A stretch of 64,000 nt of DNA from Combretum micranthum (GCA_024138025.1 JAMXBD010001393.1:310001-374000), one strand, 5' to 3'; shown: positions 1 through 12,955, counted from the stretch's first letter. Numbers and translations: made by a program. The notes: generated from the letters alone by a model not told the origin.

Positions 1-38
1 TACCTTCCATCATGAGGCTTTACATGAGTCACCATGAC

Positions 39-610
39 ACAACAGAGAAAAAAGATAATTATCACATTCTATTGATTTTGCAAATACCTAGAAAGTGAAG
101 ACTAAAATAAAATCAAAATTCGTTGAAATGAGTACAATTGCCAAAAGATGATCTTCTATATGCCTATTGATTTTAAGAATACCTAGACAAATAGATATCA
201 AATTTGAAAACTCAATAAGAGTACAAATTACAAATTGGAAGAGATAAATTGCAATATATGTTGATTTGCACAAAATTCCATAAAAGCAATCTACCATCAA
301 CTTGTTGATTCCATAGAATACCAGGAACGTTAGGAGAGACAAAACGATATTATTATTCCATAAAATATTTGTCTTAACTTTTTACAAGTTTATATTTATA
401 TGATTAAAATAAAATCCAATTAAAAGATTTGGCAAACATAAAAAGAGATACTAATTCTATTAAAAGATATCACTCCTATTAAAATAATACTAATTAAATC
501 TATCAAAAAAATAATAACAATCTTTCTAAAATAATAATATGCCCTTCTTACTTTTGTACCAATAATCAAACTTTGTTGTGCATCTTGCATCATTCTACCC
601 AAGTGGGACA
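39..610 (-). repeat. TRIM 3' LTR
   Basis: Left copy of the direct repeat. It shares with the right copy the motif ATTGATTTTGC (71 versus 823), the run of AAAATCCAATTAAAA-like sequence and the TTGTGCATC end block. The minus-strand start TGTCCCACTTGG falls at 610. The left edge is estimated from where similarity to the second copy fades. Confidence 0.55.
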
Positions 611-770
611 AAATTAGCCCTCAGAATTTCATCAGCTGAAGAATCACTAGTCTAAGGAATCCTGTGTTTAACATTAAACACATCCATAGATGGGTAAAAT
701 TTTGAATCTTGAATCTCTTCTACACGTTATTGCTACTTTCATGTTGCTAAGTTATCCTAAGATGAGTGTC

Positions 771-783
771 GGTTTTGATACCA
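771..783 (-). other. TRIM primer-binding site (initiator Met tRNA type)
   Basis: On the minus strand this reads TGGTATCAAAACC. The first eight bases match the plant initiator methionine tRNA primer site. It lies directly downstream of the right-hand (5') LTR, as expected for reverse-transcription priming. Confidence 0.55.
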
Positions 784-789
784 ACAAAT

Positions 790-1367
790 GCAACAAAAGA
801 AAAGAGATAACTATCATGTTTCATTGATTTTGCGAATACTAGAAAAGAGAAGATTGAGACCAAAATCTGTTGAATCGCACATGATTTTTAGAAGACTATC
901 TTTTATATGTCTGTTGATTCTGAGAATACCCAAAAAATAAGTATCAAAATTCAAAAATTCAATAAGAGTGTGAGTTTTGGAAAAGAGATAAAAATTTGCA
1001 ATATATTTTGCACACAAATTCCGGAGAACAATCTGCTATCAACCTGTTGATTCTATAGAATACCAAGAAAGATAGGAGAGACAAACGATATTATTATTCC
1101 TTTAAATCTCTATCTCAACTTTACAAGGCTAGTCTATTTATAGGATTCAAATAAAATCCAATTAAAATTTGACATATATAAAAAAGAGACATTAATCCTA
1201 TTGAAAAGATATCACTTCTATTAAAATAATACTAATCAAATCTATAAAAAAAATAACAATCTTCCTAAAATAATAATATTATGTCCTTGCTCTTATGCCA
1301 ATCATCTAACTCTATTGTGCATCCTAAAACTCACCATCATACATTTCTTCTTTTCACATGAAGGGAC
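790..1367 (-). repeat. TRIM 5' LTR
   Basis: Right copy of the direct repeat, offset about 740-752 bp from the left copy. It lies directly upstream (minus strand) of the primer-binding site. The start near 1367 is less well preserved than that of the other LTR. Confidence 0.5.
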
Positions 1368-1389
1368 TAACCTTGGAAAGGTCATAATT

Positions 1390-1546
1390 CACTACAAGAA
1401 AATTAATTTAAAGACAAAATTTCGATCTCTAAATGTAAATTTCTATCATAAAAATTATCATCGCTGATTCTATTTGTAGAGATATAATTATTTTGTTAAT
1501 TTTTCATTATAAAATTTCATCAATAAAGGTCAATTTTCTTATAGTT
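1390..1546. mobile_element. CACTA-type MITE, 157 bp
   Basis: The left end CACTACAAGAAAATT is mirrored by AATTTTCTTATAGTT at the right end, with two mismatches. CACTACAAGAAAA is a widespread terminal sequence of plant CACTA (En/Spm) elements. A 3-bp direct duplication ATT lies at 1387-1389 and 1547-1549, the size typical of this superfamily. There is no coding capacity, so it is non-autonomous. Confidence 0.7.
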
Positions 1547-1549
1547 ATT

Positions 1550-2640
1550 GTATCACTAGTTTCAATACCACTTGTTAAGGAAAGAATAAGCCTTTAATAA
1601 GCTAAAAGTTTACAATTACACATTCTTGATGAATATATTAATGGGTTTGATACTATATCTAACAAAAATCTTAAACTATTTGGTTGATGGTCTTTACTCT
1701 CATAAATTCTTAATATAATTCATAATTTTGTTAAGTGAGACTTTCTAAGTTTTAACTTCATACTTATATCAATACATGCTTTAATTCTCTTGTTGATAAA
1801 TAAATAAGAGCAGTGATGCTCGCTAAGTAGTGACACAAATAAAGGTAATAGTAATACTTTTTAAAATATTCACATATTAATATTTATAAATATATGCAAA
1901 CTAATTAATTCATGGGTAATACTGAAAAACCATGACCATCTACCTGGTTCTTGCCACCCAATAGAGTAAGTATTCTCTATTTCTTTCATAATTTTGGAGC
2001 AACTTCCTCTAGCTCTAACCATAGATAGCTTCTCCTCCAAGGTTTGCCAATTTATTTAAGGTATTTTTTTTTCTAACAATTCAAGTTTTATCAGACTCTA
2101 TTGATTAATTTAAAAGAATTATGAAAAAGTAGTCACTGTAAACCTCAAAATGACTATTTGAGTTCTAGAATAGGGTTAGAAATTAAAAATGACAATATTT
2201 TAGTAAATTCTAAATTTATACACATAGGCATAAATAAGTATATGTATTCAATTACTCTATAATATATTGTTATTATTATCATCTTTTAGGAGAAATAGAT
2301 CAGTTTTCTAACTTCCCAAACTATTATTATGACGAATAATGAAAAAAAAAATCGAAATGGGTGAGTAATTCAAACAAGTCCATGGTGTATGTCTGTAGTA
2401 TGGTAGCATTAAGTATAAAGATAATTAAAAAAAAATGAATTGTATATAGGGATATGGGATTGTGTGTTGCTTAGTGGTTGTAGGATTGTTGATTATTATG
2501 ATAAAAGTGAAATCCATTGTTTGTAATATATGTTTCGACGTGAAGTGGTCAACACTTAGTAAAGTTTCTAAGTTCTAAGGGTAATTTGAAATGATTAAAA
2601 TACTTAATTAAGAGACAAGTAAATGTACATGTTTTCCTTA
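1550..2640. other. AT-rich intergenic DNA, nothing recognised
   Basis: No ORF with recognisable protein similarity, RNA gene or repeat boundary is visible. Only short A/T runs are present. Confidence 0.5.
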
Positions 2641-2970
2641 TTTCCTTGGTTCTTAGTTTCTCCTAAGCACTGTTAACCCAGGACTGGTTCCTGATAACCC
2701 CAATGAGAGGGAGCAAATCTACACACATTTGAATTTTGGCTATTCAAACTTATATGTGTTTCATATAGTTGAGTGTGGTATTACATATGCTTGTTAATCA
2801 AACTCACATGTTATTGCATGATGTGGGATATGATTGATTACTATACTAAACTGTGGTTTTGCTCATCTCCTTATAGAAATTTTAGGTTTCAAGGGAGTCC
2901 TTGGCTCGTGCTATCTAGGACTTTTGTCCAGGTACGAATTATAAAGCCATGGTTAGGGCTTGGAGAGAAA
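2640..2970 (+). repeat. possible gypsy LTR relic
   Basis: A stretch with AAACTGTGGTTTTGCTCATCTCC followed by ATAGAAATTTTAGG resembles the conserved block ACTCA...GTGGTTTCTCTCAC...TGTAGG of the long LTR ending at 14998. No ends or target duplication were found. The 67-codon ORF inside is not recognisable. This is a weak call based on one motif block. Confidence 0.22.
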
Positions 2971-3402
2971 GCCTAAGGATAGAAAAATAAGATTTACTAA
3001 TTATAATTATTTTTGTCATCTTAAGACTTAGTCTGCAATAAGTAGTAACTAATAGTGATGTAAAATACTTTTTAATTTGCTATGTGACTTATATGTGTCA
3101 ATATTTATTATTGAAGCAACTTTGATCATGTTTTCATATTACATTTCTTATAATAATTTAGTAAAACAAGTAATTGTAATCCACATTGATGTTCCACTAA
3201 ATAAATCTTGCGGCCTCGTTACCCCTCGAGGCATTACAATAACTTCCAAAATAAAAACCTACCAAAGTTGTATATGAATTTTACTTAATAATCTAATAAA
3301 TACCTTTGACAAGAATAAGGGTTTTTGAACTTTGATGCTGATAAATAAAATTATGAATTCATGGGTATTATTTGATAAAATAAATCATGTATCACCATAC
3401 TT

Positions 3403-3434
3403 TACACACACACACACACACACATATATATAAA
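3403..3434. repeat. (CA)n(TA)n microsatellite
   Basis: About ten CA dinucleotides run into a short TA tract. It is a simple-sequence repeat and a potential length polymorphism. Confidence 0.9.
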
Positions 3435-3439
3435 AGAAA

Positions 3440-4350
3440 TATTTTGTAAGGATTATTTTATATACTTTTAATTTTGCTTCATTTCTCAACTTACCACATG
3501 ATTCCTTTTTTCTAGATAGAACTTAATACTTGTTTTTTCATATAAAAAATTATCAATAATTTGTTGTCCTGATTTGTTAACTTTCCTTCCAATCAAAAGA
3601 TGCCACCTTAAATGTCATATTATAATTTCCACTTTTTATGATCGATTGGACTATTTTAGTGGGTTGCAAACAAGCCAAGTTATTCGAATTTGGCTCGGCT
3701 TGAGTTTATTTAGTAAAAGATGAAGTTTAAGCGCTCTCATCTTTCTAAACAAGCTGAAGTGAAGTTTCAATTCAAGCATGCGAACCAACTTGTGAGTAGG
3801 CTTTTAAGGTTTGAGTAAAATTATTAACCTGAGTTAGACTCGATAAATATGCTCATTAATCTGAAAAAAAAAACTAATTTCTAAATAACAATATGTGTAT
3901 ACTCTTCACTTATTTATTATTTTTATTTTATATATTTAGTCTTTTCGATTTTATGTCATCTTAAAGCTCGTGAGCTTATCGAATCATTGTAAATGGTGGG
4001 ATATTCGACATCAAAACCTAAGCTATTAAAGCCCAATTAGCTCTCGGTCCGTTTAATTGAGGTAAGGATAGGCCTTCAGGATGTACGATCAAGCAACCAA
4101 AGTTAGATCATAAATGACCAGTGCCATATTTAAAAACTAGGCCGGTAGAGCGAGTTGGTCATAAACTGGTTGGTTTCAAGAAACATATGAATTACTGGAG
4201 GGTGGATCCAAAAGAATAAAAGGGCTCCGAGTTCTTTAAAACTTTCTTTCAAGCCAATGAATAAATGAATAAGAATCTCGTTACTTGATCTGATAACGCT
4301 AGGATTAGGAACATAAGTTTTTGGGAGTATAGGTGGAGCGTTGATGGCCT
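3440..4350. other. noncoding DNA with a degraded repeat
   Basis: No gene is recognised. Around 3690-3990 the sequence contains repeated GGCTCGGCTTGAG-like and AGCTCGTGAGC-like phrases, as often seen in old AT/GC-mixed MITEs, but no clean terminal inverted repeats could be placed. Confidence 0.3.
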
Positions 4351-4358
4351 TATTAGAC

Positions 4359-4468
4359 TTTACTCTATGGCCCAATATCTAGAGAGGTGTAGCTGGATTG
4401 ATTGCTTTAGATCTTTACTCTATGGCCCATTATCTAGAGATGGTTTAGCTGGATTGATTGCTTAGCTT
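4359..4468. repeat. 55-bp tandem duplication
   Basis: Two adjacent copies begin TTTACTCTATGGCCCA at 4359 and 4414 and end with AGCTGGATTGATTGCTT. They differ at a few positions. Function unknown; probably a simple replication or repair duplication. Confidence 0.75.
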
Positions 4469-4641
4469 GGTAGAACTTATATGAGATAACAACATTAACT
4501 ATCTGCTTGAAAATATTTGGCTTAACCCAAATGATCATGAAAGTGATGAAATGTATGTTTTTGACTCCAACAAACAAATATCTTCAAATTGGTCCATAGA
4601 ATTTGAGGAAACAAAAGGATACGGGGAATTAGCAAAAGAAT

Positions 4642-5060
4642 TGGAAACGGATATGGAAATTTCCGCCAATTCCAAAAATGCATTTTTTCCCCCGAACCTT
4701 GCATGATGGAGTTCCTACAAAAGCTAATTTGCTAAAGAGAGGAATTTCTATCGACACTAATCGCACTTTCTGTTAAAATGATTTGGAATCTACAAAAACA
4801 CCATCTCAAAAACCGTTTTGTGATTAAGGTAAATGGCTCTCGTTTAACCAATCTAATGGCGGAGGAAGCTGAAGGTCGAGCCTTGTTATTGGGCGTCGAG
4901 CTAACTATTGACGAAGCTTGCCCAAGGTCCTTTGGAGTCGGACTGTGCAAGTATGGTCCAAGCAGTTAAAGCCTCATGTGATTCTAATTGGGCCCCAGCA
5001 CAACTTATCCAAGAAATTTTATCCTTATTTCTGGAAAAGCAAATTGTGTAGCTATTGGGT
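4642..5060 (+). pseudogene. LINE pol C-terminal relic (zf-RVT plus RNase H-like)
   Basis: Frame-by-frame reading at 4642-4773 gives W-K-R-I-W-K-F-P...H-D-G-V-P-T-K-A-N-L-L-K-R-G-I...C. This matches the plant zf-RVT zinc-binding region found after reverse transcriptase in LINE polyproteins. A TAA follows at 4774. In another frame, 4778-4966 encodes VNGSRLTN...AEGRALLLGVEL, resembling the RVT_3 RNase H-like domain that follows zf-RVT in LINEs. The frame change and stops show a dead copy. No reverse transcriptase core or poly(A) tail was identified. A host RVT_3 gene fragment is an alternative for the second half. Confidence 0.5.
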
Positions 5061-5493
5061 GGCTTCAATGTTTAGAAGAGGGATGTGTCATTTGAATTAA
5101 TAGTGTAACCTTTCATCTCATCTCTGAAGCTCATCCACTTTGATTTCCTTTCGGGCTCTAATTCTATTCATGTGACTTAGGATGATTTTAGTTGATTTAA
5201 TGAAGTTAGTATTTGGGGCATTTAGCCCCTTTGATGGAAAAAAATAAAAAAGCACAATGTGATTTTTAAATGGTTTTTTAATTTTGATTTGTTGAATGAA
5301 AGAATTCAAGATTGGGAAGATTGGAAAAGCTATCGTGCAGTAGACTTTGGCCATACCCCTTTTCCCTTTATGATTGGGGACATTGTAGAATGGATGGTCT
5401 ATTAAATCAATCGAATAGGTCAATTGAGTAGATGGTGGGATGGATCATATTAAAATTTCTCTAGTAGACTGGTGTCTTTTACCTTGTCACAAT

Positions 5494-6040
5494 CAATATA
5501 AAGCCAATAAAAAATGCTTTAGATGTTTATGTATTCCTTTCCATTAAAAGTTGGACTAATGATCACGCAACAGGGTAGTTGATAAGGCTGGGTTGAAAAT
5601 TGGCATTGGAGATACATGTAGTAAATTATCCCCGAAATTTTACAGATGAGGATCATTAAGTGATTTGTCGTGATTGAGGGTCTTTATCTTTTTACAACCA
5701 ATATAAAGTCAATAAAAATACTTTATAGGTTTATGGATTCCTTTCGATCAAAAATTGGACCCATGTCGGCTGTAATGGGATAATTGATAAGGGTGGTTTG
5801 AAAAATGGCATTGGACTTGCATTATTATTGATGAGTATAATTAAGTAATTTGAAAAGTCAATAAAAAAATGCTTTAGATGTTTATGAATTCCTTTCCATA
5901 AAAAATTGGACTCATGGTCGTGGTAATGGGGTAGTTGATGAGGATGGTTTGAAAATTAGTATTGGAGGCACATGCAGTGAAATATCCCCTCGAATTATTT
6001 TATATACACGAGGATAATTAATTAACTTGTCGTGATTCTA
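5494..6040. repeat. decayed tandem triplication, about 150-205 bp units
   Basis: Three adjacent units (about 5494-5698, 5699-5851, 5852-6040) each contain AATATAAAG(C/T)CAATAAAAA, ATTCCTTTC(C/G)AT, AATTGGAC and a GTAATGGG(G/A)TA-(A/G)TTGAT block. Units 1 and 3 also carry CACATG(T/C)AGT and ATTATCCCC-like sequence. The middle unit is shorter because of a deletion. Its protein reading is broken. It lies just downstream of the LINE relic and may derive from it, but that could not be shown. Confidence 0.65.
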
Positions 6041-6069
6041 AAGATGTTCCTCTAAAAACTGTGAAACAC

Positions 6070-8430
6070 TAGGACTCAGGAAATGATAATAATAAAAAAA
6101 ACTCACGCTCTTTCATTTCTAAAGATTCAACTAATGAATTGATGATAACAAAAACATGTTTCTTAGTATGGGCTGGCACAACTATTATAAATTGGCAATA
6201 CTGGCTGCCACAGCAGCATGGTCGAAGCTTATTAATCTTTTTTTTTTTTTTAATTAAACCATACTTATCAAAAATCATCCTTATTGTAGTAGGTACATTT
6301 TAAACTATATGGACCCCATTCATTTTACACAATTCAATTACTCTTTTGATGTATCACTTCACTTAGTGATAATCTATCCAGTGACAAACAAAGACACATA
6401 TTACCTTTTATCCATGTAAAATGAATAAAGACACTGTCTCTTCATTGTCGATACACTCCATGTGCAGACCTGCAGTTGAAGGTTTTCTTGATGGCAGTAG
6501 TCCTGTCTCTTACAGCAATTAAATGAACAAAGCAATTTTGGTTTAAATAACACTGCTTAAGATCTTAAGCTTTAATGCTTATTTATCCAGAGAAAAGGTA
6601 TATGTAGAAATTATAGTTTAAATAATATATTTACATATTCCCTGACGCATATATTTTGACCAACTGAACTTTTTTATATAACGTAAAATTATAGAACATT
6701 GACCCTTTTTTAACATTCTTGTTTATAACCTCTTTTTAGCTTATTTCTTATTGAGTGTCCTTTCTTAATGTTTTTCCCCCTGGTGAAATCTTTTGATATT
6801 TGCAATATGGCTTTTTTTTTTTTTTTGGTGGGTGATTGTGTTGTGGTGGGGGGTTGGGGGGAGGGTGGGGGAAGATAATTTATAGTTCAAATGTTCAAAA
6901 AAAAAAAAAAAAAAGGAATCCAATAACGAAGAATCTTTCCAAAGTTAGAAGAATCGTATATAAAATAATATGGAACATGACTGTCCCATTTTAAAAATGC
7001 TAGTCATTAACTTGGAAGAGGAGATGTTTTTCTCTAATTTGATGAGAAATGTTGTTCCTTGACAGGCCAAAAAAAAAAAAAAAGAAATTTTTTTTAATTT
7101 AAGGAAATTCTTTTTTTTTTATTTAATGGAATATTATCAGTCCAACGTATAACAGGAAAAAAAAAATGTTTTTTGAAAAATATTTTTATTGGAAATGACA
7201 ACATATACGTTATAAGGTAATATTGTTCATAGAGGATCGCTCCCTAGTGGACACCTTGAAATTTATGCTAAAACCTACATTTAAGTATAAAATAAACCAG
7301 ACATGCTATCAACTATTTAAATTCAACATAATAGTTATTTAAATCTAACTCAATTACAGTTAAGCCCATCTCAATGCGCATTTATTTAAATACTTATCAA
7401 TTTAAGCTTGAATTTGAGTATCAAGTTCAATAATATCATAAACCTAATTAAGCTTTCATCTAGTGTAGATATCTATTTCAAGTTTAAGATTAGTAAGTTT
7501 CACTAATCCAATTTTAGATTTAAAAATCTTAACCCATGTGTCTGAATTGAGTTTAAATTTATTTATTTATTTAGTCTAGTTTGGATTCGGTATTGTGTTG
7601 ATATTTGATTTAGTCATCCTAATATATAGACTGAATTCATTTGGCCGTGATACCTTACTTATGGATCAAATCAGAATAAATAATTATAATTATATATAAT
7701 TTTAAGCATCTAAAACAAATATTTAAATTTGGATGTTCTAAATTTTTTGAAATGTGAAACAGTAGAAGCTAGTGAGATTTTGACTCTCCACAATAATTTC
7801 TACATCCACATCCGTTCTCATTCAAATGTTCACAGCAGAGAAATTGAGACCGTAAAAGATAAGTGTTTGATGCTGAGAGATTCTTTACTGGTGGTAATTT
7901 TTCTGCATACGCTGCAAATTTGAACGTTCAAACCAATAGAGAGATTGGTTCAAAAAAAAAAAAAAAAATGAGAGAGATTCTTGAGGCCTCTCTTTCTCTC
8001 TCTTTTTAGCTATTTTTACTTTCCTTTCTATTCCTTTTTTTCATGTTTTAGCTAGATCCGCTTAGGAATCGCTAGTTGATGCTTCGTTGAAGAACAGGCA
8101 GTTTAATCGTGAGCACTAAAAAATCACTAACCAAACATCATAATGACATTTTAGGAGGGGAATATTCCATTCCATTTTTATAAAGTCAATTAATCAGATA
8201 TACTCTAAACCTTAAGTTATGATATGTTTTATGAATAATTTTAGAGGAAAGGAATAACTGACTGTTCTATCTATAATCCGTAAGGTTAAGAAAGTCGCAT
8301 TATATTTTAACATTTGATTCTTTTCTCTTTAGTTTTTAGCAATGGCTATAAGAATGTTATGTTTTACAAATCATTCTCTCTATTTGTATTTTGTTTTTAA
8401 TATATTAAGGATTAAATAGATAAAACGATT
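6070..8430. other. AT-rich intergenic DNA, homopolymer tracts
   Basis: There are several long A or T runs (6239-6252, 6810-6826, 6896-6915, 7069-7083, 7951-7968), a G-rich patch at 6842-6871, and CT-rich sequence near 7990-8010. No protein family or repeat boundary is recognisable. A 64-codon ORF at 7729-7923 has no recognisable similarity. Confidence 0.45.
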
Positions 8431-8441
8431 ATTTTTAGCAA

Positions 8442-9115
8442 AACAATTGTCCACCAAAATTTCAAGCAAGAAACTTATGTTCTGAAAATTTGATTGTCCT
8501 TATGCTTTCAGAGAATGTAATCACTGATGACTAAGGTGGATTTGATGAAATCACTTTTCATAAATTTTATTCTAGCCTATTTAACTCATATGATAATTGT
8601 TTTATAAGTTTTTAGCTAATATGCAGGTAGCAAATAACTTGAAAGTTCTTGAGTACACATACTACCATTTTCTCACAAAGTCCCTCGACTTCTCTGCATT
8701 TTTTATATTGGAGAGGTTGGTCTTCAAAAATTGTGGGACATTGAGAGAGATTGACTCGTCCATTGGTGACATGAAGTGCCTAACTTATTTGGAAATAACA
8801 AAACCATTTATCCAGGTGGAAAGTTGTCTGATGAACATATTTCATATCAGCTTGGGGAAGACAGATCTCAAATCCTACCTGATTCTATTGGCAATCTACA
8901 TTCACTATTGGTGCTTAAGCTAAAATTTGTTGATCTATCAAAGTTTCCAAACTCGATCGGAGAGCTTGTAAATGTGAAGTATATGTGTTTGTGTGTCCTA
9001 AGTTGAAAAATCTCCCTAAAACAATTGAATTGTTGAAGTCGCTAATTGAATTGGACATTTCACTCACAACAGTCACCCAATTACCAAGATTTCTTATATT
9101 TCTCGTAGGGTTCAT
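8442..9115 (+). pseudogene. TNL receptor LRR relic
   Basis: The reading from 8448 gives CPPKFQARNLCSENL...SENVITDD, a stop, then GGFDEI. This parallels the end of exon 3 of the intact receptor at 47.5-50.7 kb. After a short intron, TGCAG at 8622-8626 precedes GTAGCAAATAAC, the same splice junction as exon 4 of the intact gene. The following text (NNLKVLEYTYYHFLTKSLDF, then LPDSIGNLHSLLVLKLKFVDLS after a frameshift) matches its LRR. Similarity stops near 9115. TIR and NB-ARC exons are absent. The copy lies on the opposite strand to the other TNLs and is interrupted by stops and at least two frameshifts. Confidence 0.8.
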
Positions 9116-12100
9116 CATTTCATCCCTTAATTTTGTTTTTGTTCATAATCTTCTTGTACATCCATTAATAAAATCCAAGTCTTATAACATATTATTTGTA
9201 AGGGTATATTATGTTATATCTGAAGTATACAACTTTCAGTATCATATCTTTCATATTCTATTATATAATATTTGTATTTTAATTCTTATACGATTTTTTA
9301 TGTTTTTTTCCTATCTCGTCAAAATCTATATGGATTGTGTAATCTCCCTAATTTTACATAACTTAATTATAATAATTATTAAAAATATATCATAAACGAA
9401 CTGTAATGAAAAGTAGCAAAAATCACTCCCAATTTCTCGCGATTTAAATTTTAAAAATATTAAACTGTAAACAAATTGGATTATAGTTGGAAAAAAATTA
9501 GAATCCTTACCAGTAAAATTTCAAAATCCAAAATGTAACTTTCATAAGTCTTAAACAATCAATGATCGATGATAAATCGATTGTTACTATAAGCCTTTAG
9601 ACCCTTCTATCTTAAGTTCAATAGTTAGAAAATAAAACTTATACTCTTTAAAATAATAAAACAATGATTTACGAATTATCCTTGATATTTTAAAACCCTA
9701 AAATAGCTTTAGAAAATTTATGAACACTAATTATTAAAATAAATAATTCATAGGATAGGATTTTCCAACACGAGTCAATAGCTCAACAAATAACCATAGT
9801 TGATCTTAAATTTCAATTTCGATAAAAGATGATTAATTTTTATAACCTATTTATAGTTTAAAAATAAATCATTAGAATTACAAAATACAAGAAAAGATCA
9901 AAAAATTGATCAATATTCAAGAATCTAAACCTTAATTAAATATTTGAATTATACTAGTATTTTCATTAGAAAATTTTGAGTCTACAAAAACCAAATTCTA
10001 ATTTAACCATTGTAACCTCAAGAATTTTCATAACTAGTAAAATGAACGAAGTAGCAAATGTAAAATAGATATTAAACTTAGGACCAAATAAAAACCCTAG
10101 AATCAACCTATGAGTAGTAATGAACTCATTTGTAGTTTCAAAACCTGAAGAGAAAATTCTTTCATCCTAATAGATATCAAAGACAAGATTTAGTATCTTG
10201 AGACAATAACTTAAGATCTAATAAGTAGCCATAAATTTCAAAAACAATAAAAGACATCCCCTTTATAAAACATATTGGCTATAAAATGATAACTAAAAAA
10301 TGAACGCTAGAATTATAAATACACGATAAGAATGAAAATAGATTCTTAACTAATAATCTATACTTTAGAAAAATATTTGGATTACACTATTGTTCTAGTT
10401 AGGAAATTTTGAGCCTATAGGAACTAAAATACTAATTTAGCTTATCAAACCTAGAAAATCTTAATCGTGTATGATGAAACTTTAAAAATACTTAATCGCA
10501 TAAACTTTAAATTTAAATTTGGACTAAAAAATAATGTAGAAATGTTTTAGAAGCTTTAGCTAAACTTTTAGATAAAAACCCCTATATAATTAATATATAA
10601 AATACGTATATTTGACGAATTAACTTAACTATTTAATTAAATAAGTATCAAATTAATACATATATATATGCATTAGAATTGAAAATGAACCCCAACTGCT
10701 GCTTTCTTTGGAAATTTCTCACACCACTTGCATTCCCAATTTGTACAAAAGATACAAATTAAAGTCAAATTGAAAGAGTCTCAACAACCAATGGGAAAAC
10801 ATCAACTAAACAACTAAAATCCTAAGCTAAACTAAGCTTCACGGTGGGAAACCAAGCTGGAGACTTCGGTTGTTGTTGATACTAGAAATCATGTTGAAAG
10901 CATCTTCAAAGTTAAGCAAATTTGCACTTGCAAAGTCAAATGAAAAAGACCCACCAACCACTCACAAATTACCAACTAAGCTCCTTATTAAATGAAGCTT
11001 TGAAGCTCCAAATCTAAGCTAGGTCGTGAGAGATTTTCTCACTAGAATTATCATGATCAATAGCCAACAAGAGGAACAAATAGCCAACACAATTGCAGCA
11101 TCCAAGAAAAATTTTGTAGCCTTAAATCTCCACCGAATTTAGCCTATAAAAAGTTGAAAAATCTTGACCCAAATTACCACTAATGAAATCCCATTAAATG
11201 TACACATGGATAATCAATTATTGACTTGAGAAATCTGCAAAATAACTCACCCACAATAGACATTAATGCTATAACAAAATTTGGATGAAAACAACCCCTA
11301 CAACCCATGTTTTTGCGTCCAAAAAGCAGCCCCAAATTTGCAGACATAAGCCTATTCTATAGCCCACAATCAACACAACTTGCATAGCAAACCCACCTCA
11401 TATGTATCCATAAATGAGCATTACTAACTAACAAACAAACCTACCTTAGAAGGCTTAAAAATTTCAGACAAATAGCAACCTTCAACCTCCATTTTTCATG
11501 CCCCAAACATCCCCAACTTCTACCTCATTCACAGATGTTATTCAGCTTGTATAAATAGGTCATATTAACTAGCAAACAACATCATTTAATCCCCCATAGA
11601 TCTAAAATGAAAATCAGACCAACAACCCAAAACAAATAACCCTTTCTCCTCTAACTTTCCATCATGACAACAAAAGAAGAACATGAAAATAGAGCAACAA
11701 CAACCTCCATTTTTCCTTACTTTGATCCATGATCTAAGCCTTACTCTTTACAACATAAAACACAACAATTATATCATCTTTCACCCTATAAACAGCAGCA
11801 AGAAACCAAAGAAAAAAGCTTCTAATTTTCCTTAACTTCACAAAAGTTCTAGAGATCAAAGGCTAGAGTTAAGAATGATGTTGGTTTAGCTAATTTATTT
11901 CTAAACTTGCAAATACTATTTTACTATCTTCCAACATAGGAATTCAGCTCACAACAAAGAGGAGAACCTTGTATTACCCAACCAAGGTAAAAATCATATT
12001 ATCTTGAAGATTACATTATATTTAAGTATAGAGCTTTGATGAAATAAGTTGCTTTAGAGGAGCTTACATATTCGGATGGGCAAATGTGTAGCTTGTGAAT

Positions 12101-12767
12101 CTAACAATGATGAATTATCAATGTGATGATAAGGTTCAATTGTTTAAGAATAGGAAAACATCAACTTAAGAATTTAGAACACTAAAGCTTTAGGAAATTC
12201 GAATAAAAAAGAGAAGAAAATCAAACCAAGCTTAGAAGACATTGAACTATATGAATAAACTATATTGATATGTTTATCCTATGCCAAAATGACCCCCACC
12301 AATCAAAGTACACAAAAAAATCCTATGAAATTAACTACTCATTTGCTAAAAATGAATAAGAAAGAGATTAGATATTGCAAAAACAAAATTTCACTCTAAG
12401 CTGTTAGATTTTCTCGAAAATTGCAGATTGATCTTTTTTTTTTTTTTTGCTCCTTAAAGACCTTGTTTAATGAAAACAACACCACTAATGGATTGTACTT
12501 GAAAAACCCTATGAAAATGACTATTTTTTCATAAAAAACAGACTAGAAATGAGTTAGAAACAAAATTTAACTAGAGCTGTCATGTTTCACCGAAAATTGT
12601 AGACTTGATTTATAAATTTGAAAACTTACAAGTTTCTTTTCTTGAAAACAACACCACAAGTAGAAAGTACCTGGATAGTACTATCAAATTGACTATTTAT
12701 ACGTCAAAATCGAATTAAAAACGACCGAGATATTGTAAGAACAAAAACTTACTAAAACTATCACAAA

Positions 12768-12790
12768 CATTCACACACACACACACACCA
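12768..12790. repeat. (CA)n microsatellite
   Basis: A short run of CA repeats, immediately before the GCTC-rich patch of the long LTR. Confidence 0.85.
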
Positions 12791-12955
12791 TGAGCACTCT
12801 AGCACATGCTTCTTGAGCGCTCAGTGCTCGCTCCTTGGGTGCTCTATGCTCGCTTGGGCTTGATGAGCGCTCCATAGCTGCCCTATAGCTGCCTCATGCC
12901 TACTCCAGAGATGCCCTATGGTGTCCCAGCCCTTGAGCACTCAGTTTGCACTCTT
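12788..12955. repeat. GAGCGCTC / GCTC-rich low-complexity patch
   Basis: The words TTGAGCGCTCAGTGCTCGCTC, GAGCGCTCC and GCTGCC recur in otherwise AT-rich DNA. This stands out as the only GC-rich patch of the 9.3-15.0 kb element. A comparable patch of different sequence (GCTGCTGC) occurs in the 31.3-35.4 kb LTR. Confidence 0.6.

Larger units (their letters stand above)
39..1367 (-). mobile_element. TRIM-type miniature LTR retroelement
   Basis: Two direct repeats of about 575 bp (about 39-610 and 790-1367) flank an internal segment of only about 180 bp. Read on the minus strand, the internal segment starts with TGGTATCAAAACC (771-783), which resembles the initiator-Met tRNA primer site TGGTATCAGAGC. 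It ends with a GAGGGCTAATTT stretch just before TGTCCCACTTGG, a common plant LTR start. No coding capacity is visible. A short internal domain between LTRs with PBS and PPT is the definition of a TRIM element. The two LTRs differ by many substitutions and small indels, so the insertion is old. The outer edges are approximate and no target duplication was found, because the left edge lies close to the window start. Confidence 0.6.

Noticed and set aside
6069..6278. 69-codon ORF with Lys-rich run
   Set aside because: It spans a T homopolymer. No family motif and no partner gene.
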